From positions 62,001 to 126,000 of the forward strand of contig NZ_SLZN01000006.1 in NCBI RefSeq assembly GCF_004346035.1: a stretch of DNA of 64,000 nucleotides. Reading direction: 5' to 3'. Of the stretch, positions 36,363-44,841 are shown one piece after another. Position 1 is the stretch's first letter. Each line of letters starts with the position of its first letter. Below the pieces are notes generated by a model. It was not told the DNA's origin. It worked only from the letters and a program-made list of their open reading frames with translations, and ran no database searches. The translations under genes and the position numbers were made by a program. The stretch is from Acidomonas methanolica. Lineage in GTDB: Bacteria > Pseudomonadota > Alphaproteobacteria > Acetobacterales > Acetobacteraceae.

Positions 36363-38162
36363 ATCACGCGCCGCCGTTTCGTCGTCGGGACGGGCCTGTG
36401 GGGAGCGGCGCTGGCCCTCCCGCAGGGCAGCGCGAGCGCCTACGCTTCGGTCTATACACCGGCGTCGGGGCGGCCCGACCCGCTGCCTGGTACCCGTTTC
36501 GACCTTACGATCGGTTCTGTACCGATCAATATCACCGGTGCGCGCATGCACGCGGTGGGTGTGAACGGCTCCACGCCCGCGCCGATCCTGCGCTGGCGTC
36601 AGGATGACACGGTCGAACTGAACGTCACCAACCGGTTGGATGAGCCCAGTTCGATCCACTGGCACGGCCTCCGGGTGCCGGCCCACATGGATGGCGTGCC
36701 CGGTCTGAGCTTTGGCGGGATCGCGCCGGGTGACACGTTCACCTATCGCTTCCCGCTGCATCAGAGCGGCACTTACTGGTATCACAGCCATTCCGGCTTC
36801 CAGGAGCAGACGGGCCTGTATGGGGCTCTGATCATCGACCCGAGAGACGGTTACGCGCAGCATTTCGACCGCGATTATGTGATGGTATTGTCCGACTGGA
36901 CCGACGTCGATCCCGAGGACATCGTCTCAAATCTCAAATTCCAGAGCGATTACTACAATTTCCGCCAGCGTACGGTGGGCACGTTCTTCCGTGACGCGCA
37001 TCGGCAAGGGCTGGGTGCGACGATCCGGGATCGCCTGCAATGGGGTGCCATGAACATGGCACCGACCGACATTCTGGATGTGTCGGGCATCATCTACACC
37101 TACCTGATCAACGGCCAGTCTCCCGGGGCAAACTGGACTGGCCTGTTCCGACCGGGCGAGCGCATACGCCTGCGCTTCATCAATGCGTCGGCGATGACGC
37201 TGTTCGACGTGCGGGTTCCCGGCCTGACGATGACCGTCGTTCAGGCCGACGGCAATGACGTGGAGCCCATCCCTGTCGATGAATTCCGCATCGGACCTGC
37301 AGAAACCTACGATGTGATTGTCGAGCCCACCGCCGATGGACCGTACACGGTCTTTGCGCAGGCCGAGGATCGCACCGGATACGCGCGCGGCACACTCGCC
37401 ACCCGTCCGGGCCTTGCCGGGCCGGTTCCCCCCATGGACCCGCGCCCGCTGCGCACCATGACCGACATGGGCATGGGGAATATGGACATGAAGGGCGGCA
37501 TGGCAGGCATGGAGATGGGGAGTCCGCCGGGGAAGCCCGGTGATGCCCCTGCCAGCGGCGGCATGGACATGGATCACATGGATATGAAGCAGGCCAACAG
37601 GCCCGGAGCCGCCGCGATGGATATGCCGGGCACGGCGGCTGCGCCGCGGCATAAAACAGAGCTGAAGCCCGGCGTCGCGGTGCAGAGTGTCGCCATGATG
37701 CCGATCAACCGGCTGGCGGAGCCGGGCGACGGGCTGGAGAATAATGGTCGCCGCGTTCTGACCTATGCCGATCTGCGGGCCACGATCCCGGGCGCGGACC
37801 CACGCCCGCCGTCGCGCGAGATCACCCTGCACCTGACCGGCAGCATGGAACGCTTCATCTGGGGATTTGACGGCAAGAAGTTCTCGGAAGCGGAACCGAT
37901 TCGTCTGACTTTGGGCGAGCGGGTGCGCTTCGTCCTGATCAACGACACGATGATGGAGCACCCAATCCATCTGCATGGATTGTGGAGCGAACTGGAAAAT
38001 GGGCAGGGTGACTGCCGACCCTACAAGCACACGATTACCGTCAAGCCGGGTGAGCGGCTGAGTTACCTGGTCACGGCGGACGAACCCGGGCTGTGGGCGT
38101 ATCACTGCCACCTGCTCTACCACATGGAGGTGGGCATGTTCCGCACGGTGGTGGTGTCGTGA
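36363..38162 (+). CDS. copA: Multicopper oxidase CopA (copper resistance)
   Basis: Multicopper oxidase of the CopA/PcoA type, oxidising periplasmic Cu(I). The Tat motif (ITRRRFVVGTGLWGAALALP) begins at 36363. Copper-site motifs: SIHWHGLRVP, YWYHSHSG, HPIHLHG and YHCHLLYHMEVGM, all intact. A Met-rich segment (MGMGNMDMKGGMAGMEMG) lies near the middle. No ATG, GTG or TTG is in frame between the stop at 36291 and the Tat motif; the first is ATG 36546, which would remove it. A frameshift or sequencing error near the start, or a rare start codon, is likely. Overlaps copB by 4 nt. Confidence 0.85.
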   Translation: MTRRRFVVGTGLWGAALALPQGSASAYASVYTPASGRPDPLPGTRFDLTIGSVPINITGARMHAVGVNGSTPAPILRWRQDDTVELNVTNRLDEPSSIHWHGLRVPAHMDGVPGLSFGGIAPGDTFTYRFPLHQSGTYWYHSHSGFQEQTGLYGALIIDPRDGYAQHFDRDYVMVLSDWTDVDPEDIVSNLKFQSDYYNFRQRTVGTFFRDAHRQGLGATIRDRLQWGAMNMAPTDILDVSGIIYTYLINGQSPGANWTGLFRPGERIRLRFINASAMTLFDVRVPGLTMTVVQADGNDVEPIPVDEFRIGPAETYDVIVEPTADGPYTVFAQAEDRTGYARGTLATRPGLAGPVPPMDPRPLRTMTDMGMGNMDMKGGMAGMEMGSPPGKPGDAPASGGMDMDHMDMKQANRPGAAAMDMPGTAAAPRHKTELKPGVAVQSVAMMPINRLAEPGDGLENNGRRVLTYADLRATIPGADPRPPSREITLHLTGSMERFIWGFDGKKFSEAEPIRLTLGERVRFVLINDTMMEHPIHLHGLWSELENGQGDCRPYKHTITVKPGERLSYLVTADEPGLWAYHCHLLYHMEVGMFRTVVVS

Positions 38163-38965
38163 TCCGGGGTCTGATAGGTGGCACGGTCCTTGCCGCTGGA
38201 CTGGCTACCGCGGTACCTGGCACGGGACGCGCCCAGTCAGTCCCGGCACGCCAGAGCGAAGGAACCCAGGAAGCGCAGACCGCCTCGGCTCCCGCGCCCG
38301 TGGTCTATGTCAACGGCATCCAGCCGGTCATGGACCATAACATCTATGTGCATGCGCTGCTCGACCAGTTCGAGGCGCGCTTTGGTGCCGATGGCGGGCA
38401 GTTCCGTTACGATGGGCAGGCTTGGTTCGGCACCGACTACGACAAGCTCTGGCTGAAATCCGAAGGCACGGTCGGCACAAACGGCAAGTTCGGTGATGGA
38501 GATCATGAGGCCCTCTATGATCGTGCCATCTCCCGGTATTTCGATGTCCAGACTGGCGTGCGTCTCGATATTGACAACGGCCCCACACGGGCCTGGGGCG
38601 CGATCGGGGTCGAGGGACTGGCGCTATATTTCTTCAATGTGGAGGCCACGGCCTATTTCAGTGACCGAGGCGCTGCGGGGCGTCTGCAAGGTTCCTACGA
38701 CATTCTGCTGACCAATCGCCTGATCCTCCAACCCCAGGTAGAGATGAACTTCTATTCCGCGTCCGATCGTGCGCGCGGGGTCGGAACCGGGCTGTCCGAT
38801 ATCGATACGGGATTGCGGCTTCGCTACGAATGGCATCGGAAATTCGCGCCTTATATCGGCGTGAGTTACTCCGGCACGTTCGGTCAGGCCGCCGACATGG
38901 CGCGTTCAAGGAATGAGCGTGTCCATGACCTGAATTTCACCTTCGGGATCAGGACGTGGTTCTGA
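38159..38965 (+). CDS. copB: CopB, outer-membrane copper-resistance protein
   Basis: Encodes 268 residues from a GTG overlapping the CopA stop (GTGA). Signal peptide to about residue 27 (GTVLAAGLATAVPGTGRAQ). The rest fits CopB/PcoB beta-barrels: MDHNIYVHALLDQFEARFG, YDGQAWFGTDYDKLWLKSEG, SDIDTGLRLRYEWHRKFAPYIGVSYSG and C-terminal FGIRTWF with terminal Phe. Outer-membrane partner of CopA. Confidence 0.92.
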   Translation: MIRGLIGGTVLAAGLATAVPGTGRAQSVPARQSEGTQEAQTASAPAPVVYVNGIQPVMDHNIYVHALLDQFEARFGADGGQFRYDGQAWFGTDYDKLWLKSEGTVGTNGKFGDGDHEALYDRAISRYFDVQTGVRLDIDNGPTRAWGAIGVEGLALYFFNVEATAYFSDRGAAGRLQGSYDILLTNRLILQPQVEMNFYSASDRARGVGTGLSDIDTGLRLRYEWHRKFAPYIGVSYSGTFGQAADMARSRNERVHDLNFTFGIRTWF

Positions 38966-39045
38966 CTATTCCTGCCCGATGTGAAATCGTCGCGGGGCGC
39001 ATTGTGCGCCTTCGCATCCGATAACCAATGATGAGGAAAAGACCA

Positions 39046-39438
39046 ATGCTGACCATTAATTTCAGATCATCGGCCCTTCTGGTAGCACTCCTGGCCACGG
39101 TCTCAGTTGCGCATGCCCAGACACCGGTTCCGGCACCAGCCCAGCCGCAGGGCCAGGATATGTCCGGAATGCAGGGTATGTCAGGCATGTCAGGAATGGA
39201 CCACGACAAGATGAAAATGGACGGCATGCCCGGATCCGGCATGAAGGGGGCAGAGAAAGGCATGAAAATGAAAGGAAAGATGGGGGGATGTATGAAGATG
39301 AAGGGCATGGCCATGCCGAACGGTCAGGCAATGGCACCATCGGATAAAAAGATGAAAATGGGCTGCGGCGACAAGGGCGACGGCATGAAAATGCCGATGG
39401 GCCCGCAGAGCATGCCCGACGCGGTTCATCAGCGCTGA
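39046..39438 (+). CDS. Met/Lys-rich periplasmic protein
   Basis: Encodes 130 residues with a signal peptide (ALLVALLATVSVAHAQ) and many Met residues in short repeats (MSGMQGMSGMSGM, MKMKGKMGGCMKMKGM). Thioether ligands suggest Cu(I) binding in the periplasm. The ATG at 39046 is preferred over one at 39028 because AGGAAAAG precedes it. Low-complexity sequence; no named family. Part of the copper operon. Confidence 0.8.
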   Translation: MLTINFRSSALLVALLATVSVAHAQTPVPAPAQPQGQDMSGMQGMSGMSGMDHDKMKMDGMPGSGMKGAEKGMKMKGKMGGCMKMKGMAMPNGQAMAPSDKKMKMGCGDKGDGMKMPMGPQSMPDAVHQR

Positions 39439-39503
39439 TCGGTTCCTGATGGAGCGGGGCGGCGTCATAAGCGTCGCCCCTGGACATGCCCAGGGAGGCA
39501 CGC

Positions 39504-40067
39504 ATGAAAAGATTAGCCTGGAGTCTCGCCGGCATTCTGCTGGTCGGGATCGGCGCGGGAACGGCCGTCGTTTTCGGTGGTCTGTATGATGTAGGCGCCA
39601 CCTCGCCGCATTGGCGGCTGACCTATCGTGTTCTGGAAACGGCACGCTTCCATTCAATCCGGCATCACGCCGAGGGCATTACCACACCTGTCGATCTTGA
39701 GACGCAGGCACGGCTCGTCGGCGGTGCATCGCATTTTTCGACGCATTGCGCCTCCTGTCATTCCGCGCCGGGCGTCGAGGCCGAGGATATGGCGGAGGGG
39801 ATGTATCCGAAGCCGCCGGTTTTGAATGATGTGGCGCAACGCTATACGCAAGGCGAACTGTTCTGGATCCTCAAGCATGGCATCAAGATGTCGGGCATGC
39901 CGTCCTGGGCGGATCATGGTGATGATGATCTCTGGAACATTGTCGCGTTTCTCAAAAAGCTTCCGGGAATGAACAGTTCCGACTACCAGGCGCTGGTCGC
40001 CCAGGCAGGAGCAGCTGGCGGACATCATATGCATCACGACATGGATATGCCGATGCCCCGACAATAG
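39504..40067 (+). CDS. Class I cytochrome c
   Basis: Encodes 187 residues with an N-terminal membrane anchor (WSLAGILLVGIGAGTAVVFGGLY), one haem site CASCH near residue 90 and a Met ligand in SGMPSWAD. The C-terminus carries HHMHHDMDMPMPRQ, a His/Met metal-binding tail. GGGAGG precedes the ATG. It may accept electrons from CopA or Cu(I). Last gene before the second CsoR operator. Confidence 0.9.
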   Translation: MKRLAWSLAGILLVGIGAGTAVVFGGLYDVGATSPHWRLTYRVLETARFHSIRHHAEGITTPVDLETQARLVGGASHFSTHCASCHSAPGVEAEDMAEGMYPKPPVLNDVAQRYTQGELFWILKHGIKMSGMPSWADHGDDDLWNIVAFLKKLPGMNSSDYQALVAQAGAAGGHHMHHDMDMPMPRQ

Positions 40068-40108
40068 ATGCCGCTGGGATAATTGATCGAGATCAAGGAA
40101 AATATGCC

Positions 40109-40124
40109 ATACCCCTGTAGGGTA
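40109..40124. promoter_or_regulatory. Second CsoR-type operator
   Basis: ATACCCCTGTAGGGTA, sharing CCCCTGTAGGGTA with the site at 35547-35565, 78-93 nt upstream of the reductase fusion gene. It indicates copper-controlled transcription of the following operon. Confidence 0.65.
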
Positions 40125-40201
40125 ATAACCCGTGCCCTGACGACATCCGGAAAGCGGGCCGGTATGGGCTTTGCCGAGGATGATGGCGTGTTGGAGAAAC
40201 C

Positions 40202-42337
40202 ATGAGGCGTGTCTTTTTGAGCGTGAGTGTCGTGATCATGACGCTGCTCGTCAGCATGTCCGAGGGATTCGCTCAGGCACCGGGTGAGTCTCCCGCCGTT
40301 CCGGCCATGTCCAGCGGCACTATGACGGGGCCTACGACAGGCAGCCCGCCACCTTCGCTGGCGCTGCGGCGGGATCAGCCGGAAGACGATGGGCCGATGG
40401 CAGCGCCCCGGGATGCCGGTCATGGCGCCGAGTCGTCCGGCGGAATGGAGACGACCACCGCTCGACCCGACTCAAGTATGTCCGACATGGACGGCATGAT
40501 GTCGATGGGTGGTGACGAGCATGCAAGCCATCACCCTGGCATGGGCGCGGCGGGGAACCCCGGTGCGCCACCATCCGGGCCGGCGGTGCAGGGCGATATG
40601 ATGAGCCGCATGCTGCCTCAGGCTGGGCAGGCATTGAGTGCGGTTCCCGGAGCAGACAAGGCCGACGCGGGTTGTTGCGGAGCGCGCGGTCGCACGCCGC
40701 TTTATACTTTCATGATGACGCATCCGAAGCTGACCGACGCCGAACGTCAGATGCTGGCCGATATTGCGGCACAGAGGCTTCAGGACGGTCTTCGCGAAGT
40801 CGGCGCCGCATCGGTCGATGCCGCTCAGTCCCTGTCGTGGGAGACGATGCGTCGATCCAGCCAGCATCTCCATGAAGGCGTTGCGTTGCTCGATAGCGGA
40901 ATGGCCGCGCGCGCGGCCGCGACCGGCCTCGTGAATCCTCAAATGGTGGCATTCAACTGGTTCACGGCACAGATGGGTCTGCCGACAGTCGCGGCGAGCC
41001 AGCAGAACGGCCTGTTTTTCGGATTGACGCCGGCCCACCTGGTGTTCATGACGATCCTGATCCTGGTATCGATCGCTCTGCTGATCTTGCAGGTCCTGCG
41101 GTTGCATCGCGTGCAAGAGATTCTCAGGACCACCACGGCATTCGCACCGAAACCAACGGTCCCGCCCACGCCACCATCGTCGACCGGCGGCGGTCCAACA
41201 CCTCCTGTTCCGCCGCCTCCCCCTGTACCGGGACCAGGCGGTGGAACGGCCACTCCGATCGTCGGCGCACCTCGACACGGCCTCTGGCGTGGCGGTCTGA
41301 AAGTGGCCCGGATCATTCGGGAGACACCGGCGATCGTGACGTTCTATCTAGTTCCGGCCGATGGGGGGCGGATTCCCTTTGACTTCAAACCCGGCCAGTT
41401 CGTGCAACTCACCATCGAGCCGACGTCTGGCAAGCCCGCGAGCCGGTCCTATACGATCGCATCGTCGCCGGGGCAGGTCGAACATCTCGAACTAACGATC
41501 AAACGCGAGGAACATGGGTTGGTCTCGCGCTACCTGCACGACACGGTCAAAGAGGGTGATCTTTTAAAGATCGCGGGTCCATCGGGTATGTTCACCTTTA
41601 CGGGTGACGAGGCAGACTCGATCGTCCTGCTGTCCGGCGGCGTAGGCATCACACCGATGATGGCGGTCCTGAGATACCTGACCGATATCGTCTGGCCTGG
41701 CGAGATCTACTTCGTCTATTCCGCTCATGCCAGCATCGACTATGTGTTTCGCCAGGAAATCGAGTGGCTGGAACGTCGCAATGACAAACTGCACGTTATT
41801 GCCACCATGCGGCGGTCGCCGGGGACAGAGTGGTCGGGGCCGGAAGGGCGCATCACGAAGGAACTGCTTCAGCAATCGGTGCCAGATCTCACAAACCGGC
41901 GTATCCATGTCTGCGGCCCACCCGGGATGATGGCAAGCATGAGAGCGTTATTGACGGATCTCGCTGTGCCGGAAGCCAATGTTCATAGCGAGGCATTCGG
42001 ACCAGCCGCGATGAAGGCCGAACCTGCGGTCGGGCCTGTGGCGGCCCCCTCATCCCCGGCCGTTACGCCTGCCGCAACGACCATTACGTTTTCCACTTCA
42101 GGGAAATCGGCTCCGTTGCAACTGGATGAAACGGTTCTCGACGCGGCTGATGCGGCAGGTGTCAATATTCCATCCTCCTGTCGATCCGGTATCTGCGGCA
42201 TGTGTACGACTCACCTGCAGCAAGGTGAGGTGACGATGGCGGTCGAGGATGGGCTCGATCCGGCTGACAAGGCCAAGGGTTTCATCCTGGCCTGTCAGGC
42301 GAAGACCACGGGTGGTCCGCTGGTCGTGGAGGCGTGA
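40202..42337 (+). CDS. Membrane-tethered NADH:acceptor reductase fusion with Met/His-rich periplasmic domain
   Basis: Encodes 711 residues. Signal peptide 1-25, then a Met/His/Pro-rich periplasmic region (30-150; MSDMDGMMSMGGDEHASHH), a Cys pair at 158-159 (GCCGARG), and one membrane helix (280-300). A Pro-rich linker (315-350) leads to a cytoplasmic ferredoxin-NADP reductase-type FAD/NAD domain (RSYTIASSP, GGVGITPMMAVL, CGPPGMM) and a C-terminal 2Fe-2S ferredoxin domain (CRSGICGMC...C). Probably takes electrons from NAD(P)H to the cytochrome b encoded downstream. A CsoR-like site is upstream. I know no characterised protein with this domain order. Confidence 0.85.
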   Translation: MRRVFLSVSVVIMTLLVSMSEGFAQAPGESPAVPAMSSGTMTGPTTGSPPPSLALRRDQPEDDGPMAAPRDAGHGAESSGGMETTTARPDSSMSDMDGMMSMGGDEHASHHPGMGAAGNPGAPPSGPAVQGDMMSRMLPQAGQALSAVPGADKADAGCCGARGRTPLYTFMMTHPKLTDAERQMLADIAAQRLQDGLREVGAASVDAAQSLSWETMRRSSQHLHEGVALLDSGMAARAAATGLVNPQMVAFNWFTAQMGLPTVAASQQNGLFFGLTPAHLVFMTILILVSIALLILQVLRLHRVQEILRTTTAFAPKPTVPPTPPSSTGGGPTPPVPPPPPVPGPGGGTATPIVGAPRHGLWRGGLKVARIIRETPAIVTFYLVPADGGRIPFDFKPGQFVQLTIEPTSGKPASRSYTIASSPGQVEHLELTIKREEHGLVSRYLHDTVKEGDLLKIAGPSGMFTFTGDEADSIVLLSGGVGITPMMAVLRYLTDIVWPGEIYFVYSAHASIDYVFRQEIEWLERRNDKLHVIATMRRSPGTEWSGPEGRITKELLQQSVPDLTNRRIHVCGPPGMMASMRALLTDLAVPEANVHSEAFGPAAMKAEPAVGPVAAPSSPAVTPAATTITFSTSGKSAPLQLDETVLDAADAAGVNIPSSCRSGICGMCTTHLQQGEVTMAVEDGLDPADKAKGFILACQAKTTGGPLVVEA

Positions 42338-43065
42338 TGCAGGAGCGCAGCGAAATCATTGTCGGCGCCCTGGTCGTCCTGCTGGTGCTGTTCCCGCTGG
42401 GCTTTCTGGTGCATGTCGCGCCACGCTTTCCTGGGAGTCTGGCTGGCAGCCTGATTGGCATTTGCGCCGCCATCCTGATGCTGGTGCCGCTGATTTACGT
42501 AGCGGGCAAACGCATTCCCGTCGTGCATCGTTATTTCGCGCCGCGTGTCGAGAGCCGAACCCTTCTGTCGGTGCATATCTATGCTGGCGTCCTTGCACCC
42601 ATTTTGGGCCTGATCCACGCCGCCCATAAATTCGATAGCCCGATGGGGATCTCGCTAACCGGCATCATGCTCGTCCTCGCTATTAGTGGCTATGTCGGGC
42701 GCTACATGTTGATCCAGATCGGGCGCGGATTGCGCGGTCGCACCCAGGAACTGGCCCAACTGCGCACGTCTCTGGCAGATGCCGGGGTGGCGCATCTGAT
42801 GCCCGAGACGCCGGATGTGCCCCATAATATCGTCCAGCGCCTTTTTCTGACCTCGGCCTATCCCGGTACGCGGGGTACATCGGATCGCGAGGCCACGATT
42901 GCCTCGGCGCTGGCCGATGTTGAGTATGCGGTCAGGTCGGAGAGGGTGGCGAACGCACTGTTCGGGCGTTGGCGCAAGATTCACGTCATCCTTGTGGTCA
43001 TCCTCTATTTTCTGCTGATTCTGCATATCTGGTCAGGCCTGTATTACGGGCTGAGGTGGCTATGA
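42337..43065 (+). CDS. b-type cytochrome membrane protein
   Basis: Encodes 242 residues; its ATG overlaps the reductase stop by one base, and its stop overlaps the next start (ATGA). Six hydrophobic segments, including VGALVVLLVLFPLGFLVHV, AGSLIGICAAILMLVPLIYVAG, LAISGYVGRYMLIQI and a C-terminal helix (IHVILVVILYFLLILHIWSGLYYGL). Conserved His residues (HIYAGVLAPILGLIHAAH, KIHVILVV, LILHIW) are candidate b-haem ligands. It resembles cytochrome b561/ferric reductase-like proteins and should carry electrons across the membrane. Confidence 0.8.
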   Translation: MQERSEIIVGALVVLLVLFPLGFLVHVAPRFPGSLAGSLIGICAAILMLVPLIYVAGKRIPVVHRYFAPRVESRTLLSVHIYAGVLAPILGLIHAAHKFDSPMGISLTGIMLVLAISGYVGRYMLIQIGRGLRGRTQELAQLRTSLADAGVAHLMPETPDVPHNIVQRLFLTSAYPGTRGTSDREATIASALADVEYAVRSERVANALFGRWRKIHVILVVILYFLLILHIWSGLYYGLRWL

Positions 43066-43844
43066 AGCCCGCTGTCATACTCTATACGGTCTTTGCGCTT
43101 GCGGCTCTGATCGTCGGACTGGTTGTGCCCCTTGCCGTGCATCGTTCCGGCAGTAACGCAGTTCCTGGTTGGGAAGGGTTGGTGAATCCCGGACCGATCT
43201 CGAAAGCGCACCAGTTTATCGCGGGCCAGTGCGAGACATGTCACAGGCCTTTCACAGGTGTGGTGACCAATAACTGCGTGACCTGTCATTCTCTGGCGTC
43301 GTTCGCCGACAAGCAATCCACCCGGTTTCATGTCGCGGCGACGCAATGTACGTCCTGTCATGTGGAGCACGGTGAGCGGCCACATATGACCGTGATGGAT
43401 CATAGTGCATTGACGAGGGCGGATTTCTGGTCAGACACCGTTGCGCAACTTCGCTCGGCCGGGCTGGTTGGAGCGTCGCCGATTCCGGGAAGCGCTGCGG
43501 CTATTCCGACTGATCATCGACTTGACCGTGATGCCGTTCTCCATCTGAATTGCGCAAGCTGTCACTCCAACGTGGATCCTCATCGCGCCCGCTTTGGTCC
43601 TGATTGCGCGAGTTGTCACTCCACCAAGACATGGCTGATCGCCGCGTTCGAACATCCCGCCGATCAGATATCGACGGATTGCAACGCCTGTCACAAGGCG
43701 CCGCCCAGCCATTACATGATGCATTTCAAAATGATTTCGCAGCACGTCGCGCATCAGGATGCCCCGGTGGAGCATTGCTATGCCTGCCATACCACCGATG
43801 CATGGAACAATATTCGAGGGTATGGATGGTATAAGCACCATTAA
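43062..43844 (+). CDS. Seven-haem cytochrome c (cytochrome c3 family-like)
   Basis: Encodes 260 residues. N-terminal signal anchor (VILYTVFALAALIVGLVVPLAV), then seven CXXCH motifs at about residues 57, 72, 96, 164, 182, 207 and 239. Many additional His residues supply bis-His ligands (DHS, EHP, HFKMISQHVAH). Periplasmic, low-potential electron carrier. ATGA overlap with the cytochrome b gene. It is the terminal periplasmic component of the copper-regulated redox trio. Confidence 0.88.
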   Translation: MKPAVILYTVFALAALIVGLVVPLAVHRSGSNAVPGWEGLVNPGPISKAHQFIAGQCETCHRPFTGVVTNNCVTCHSLASFADKQSTRFHVAATQCTSCHVEHGERPHMTVMDHSALTRADFWSDTVAQLRSAGLVGASPIPGSAAAIPTDHRLDRDAVLHLNCASCHSNVDPHRARFGPDCASCHSTKTWLIAAFEHPADQISTDCNACHKAPPSHYMMHFKMISQHVAHQDAPVEHCYACHTTDAWNNIRGYGWYKHH

Positions 43845-44158
43845 ATCTTACGAAATTTGCGTCAGAATATCGCCATTTAACGCGCGTGTGTGATGATGAA
43901 ATCACTAGAAGCGGCGACATTGCCCAAAAAAGATATTGTAAATCAGAAAATATATCGAACGTTACGTATGATTATTTCGCACGTCGTAAACCTTTGAAGA
44001 AAGCAGTTGGCTTACTCTGGCCCGAATAGGGTTATTTCCAGGTTACGGCTAGATAGAAAAATTGACATTTCTTCAAAAAAATCTATAATTATTAGGACAC
44101 TCCTAGAAGGGTTCAGGCTTTACTATATGCTTACCATTGATGATGGCGGAGGAACGTT
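43845..44158. other. AT-rich intergenic region after the copper cluster
   Basis: No gene. Lower GC than its surroundings, with A/T runs (TTCTTCAAAAAAATCTATAATTATT near 44070). It probably holds the promoter of the small lipoprotein gene. Confidence 0.3.
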
Positions 44159-44416
44159 ATGATCGCATACTTGAGGAATTCGTTTAAAATAACGACGTGT
44201 ATCTCTTTGATCGCTTTGCTTTCTGCATGTGGCACGACGACAGATCGTCGACTCACTGAGGACGAACAAAGTTGCCGGAGCATGGGGCATACTCCGGGAA
44301 CGGCTGAGTTCAAGAACTGTCTGGCGGATTTAAATGCCAGAAGGTGTGCCACTTCCCGGCAAAAGGGGTGGGGCGAACATCACGATGCATCGCTGGACTG
44401 CACAAGATTGCCCTGA
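44159..44416 (+). CDS. Small lipoprotein
   Basis: Encodes 85 residues with a lipoprotein signal peptide and lipobox (LIALLSAC), then a Cys-containing hydrophilic mature part (CRSMGHTPGTAEFKNC, DLNARRC). GGAGGAACGTT precedes the ATG. No family recognised. Base composition of the flanks is AT-rich, so it may be a separate acquisition between the copper island and the Tn4371-like backbone. Confidence 0.7.
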   Translation: MIAYLRNSFKITTCISLIALLSACGTTTDRRLTEDEQSCRSMGHTPGTAEFKNCLADLNARRCATSRQKGWGEHHDASLDCTRLP

Positions 44417-44841
44417 ATACGCCGTTTATTATGTTGTGAAACATCGTTTGTGTATATCATTATATAATTAATAGGTGTCATGATGTCGCGATCCGGCTTG
44501 AGTCAGAAGCGCCGAATGGTGAGGCGTCGTTTTTGTTTGAGACATTCGGTAGCTTTTTCTGTGGATTACGGGTGGTCTAACATATTCTGTCGACGGTGCG
44601 GTTCATGTTGGTGTTCTGACTCGGATACAGATCGGACATCGCATCTTTTGTGATGTATACTGCGAGTACACATGTCCAGTTTCGGGGAGCAGATAACACA
44701 GGCTGGACGACCGACAAGAGGACGGTTAGCGACTTAATCGGCCTCGGGTTTTTCATGAAAAGTCAGAGGGTGGGAGTGATTTCATGACGGATTCAGGGGT
44801 GGGAGAGAGGCTTCCGCCCGTCCGTCACGGAGTGTTCCGCC
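44417..44841. other. Intergenic region upstream of the second parB
   Basis: No gene. It contains an imperfect inverted repeat, TGTATAC-tgcga-GTACACA (44654-44672), that could be an operator for the ParB operon. Otherwise nothing recognised. Confidence 0.3.

Noticed and set aside
36927-38123. 398-codon minus-strand frame opposite the multicopper oxidase
   Set aside because: Shadow frame; the plus strand encodes all four copper-site motifs.
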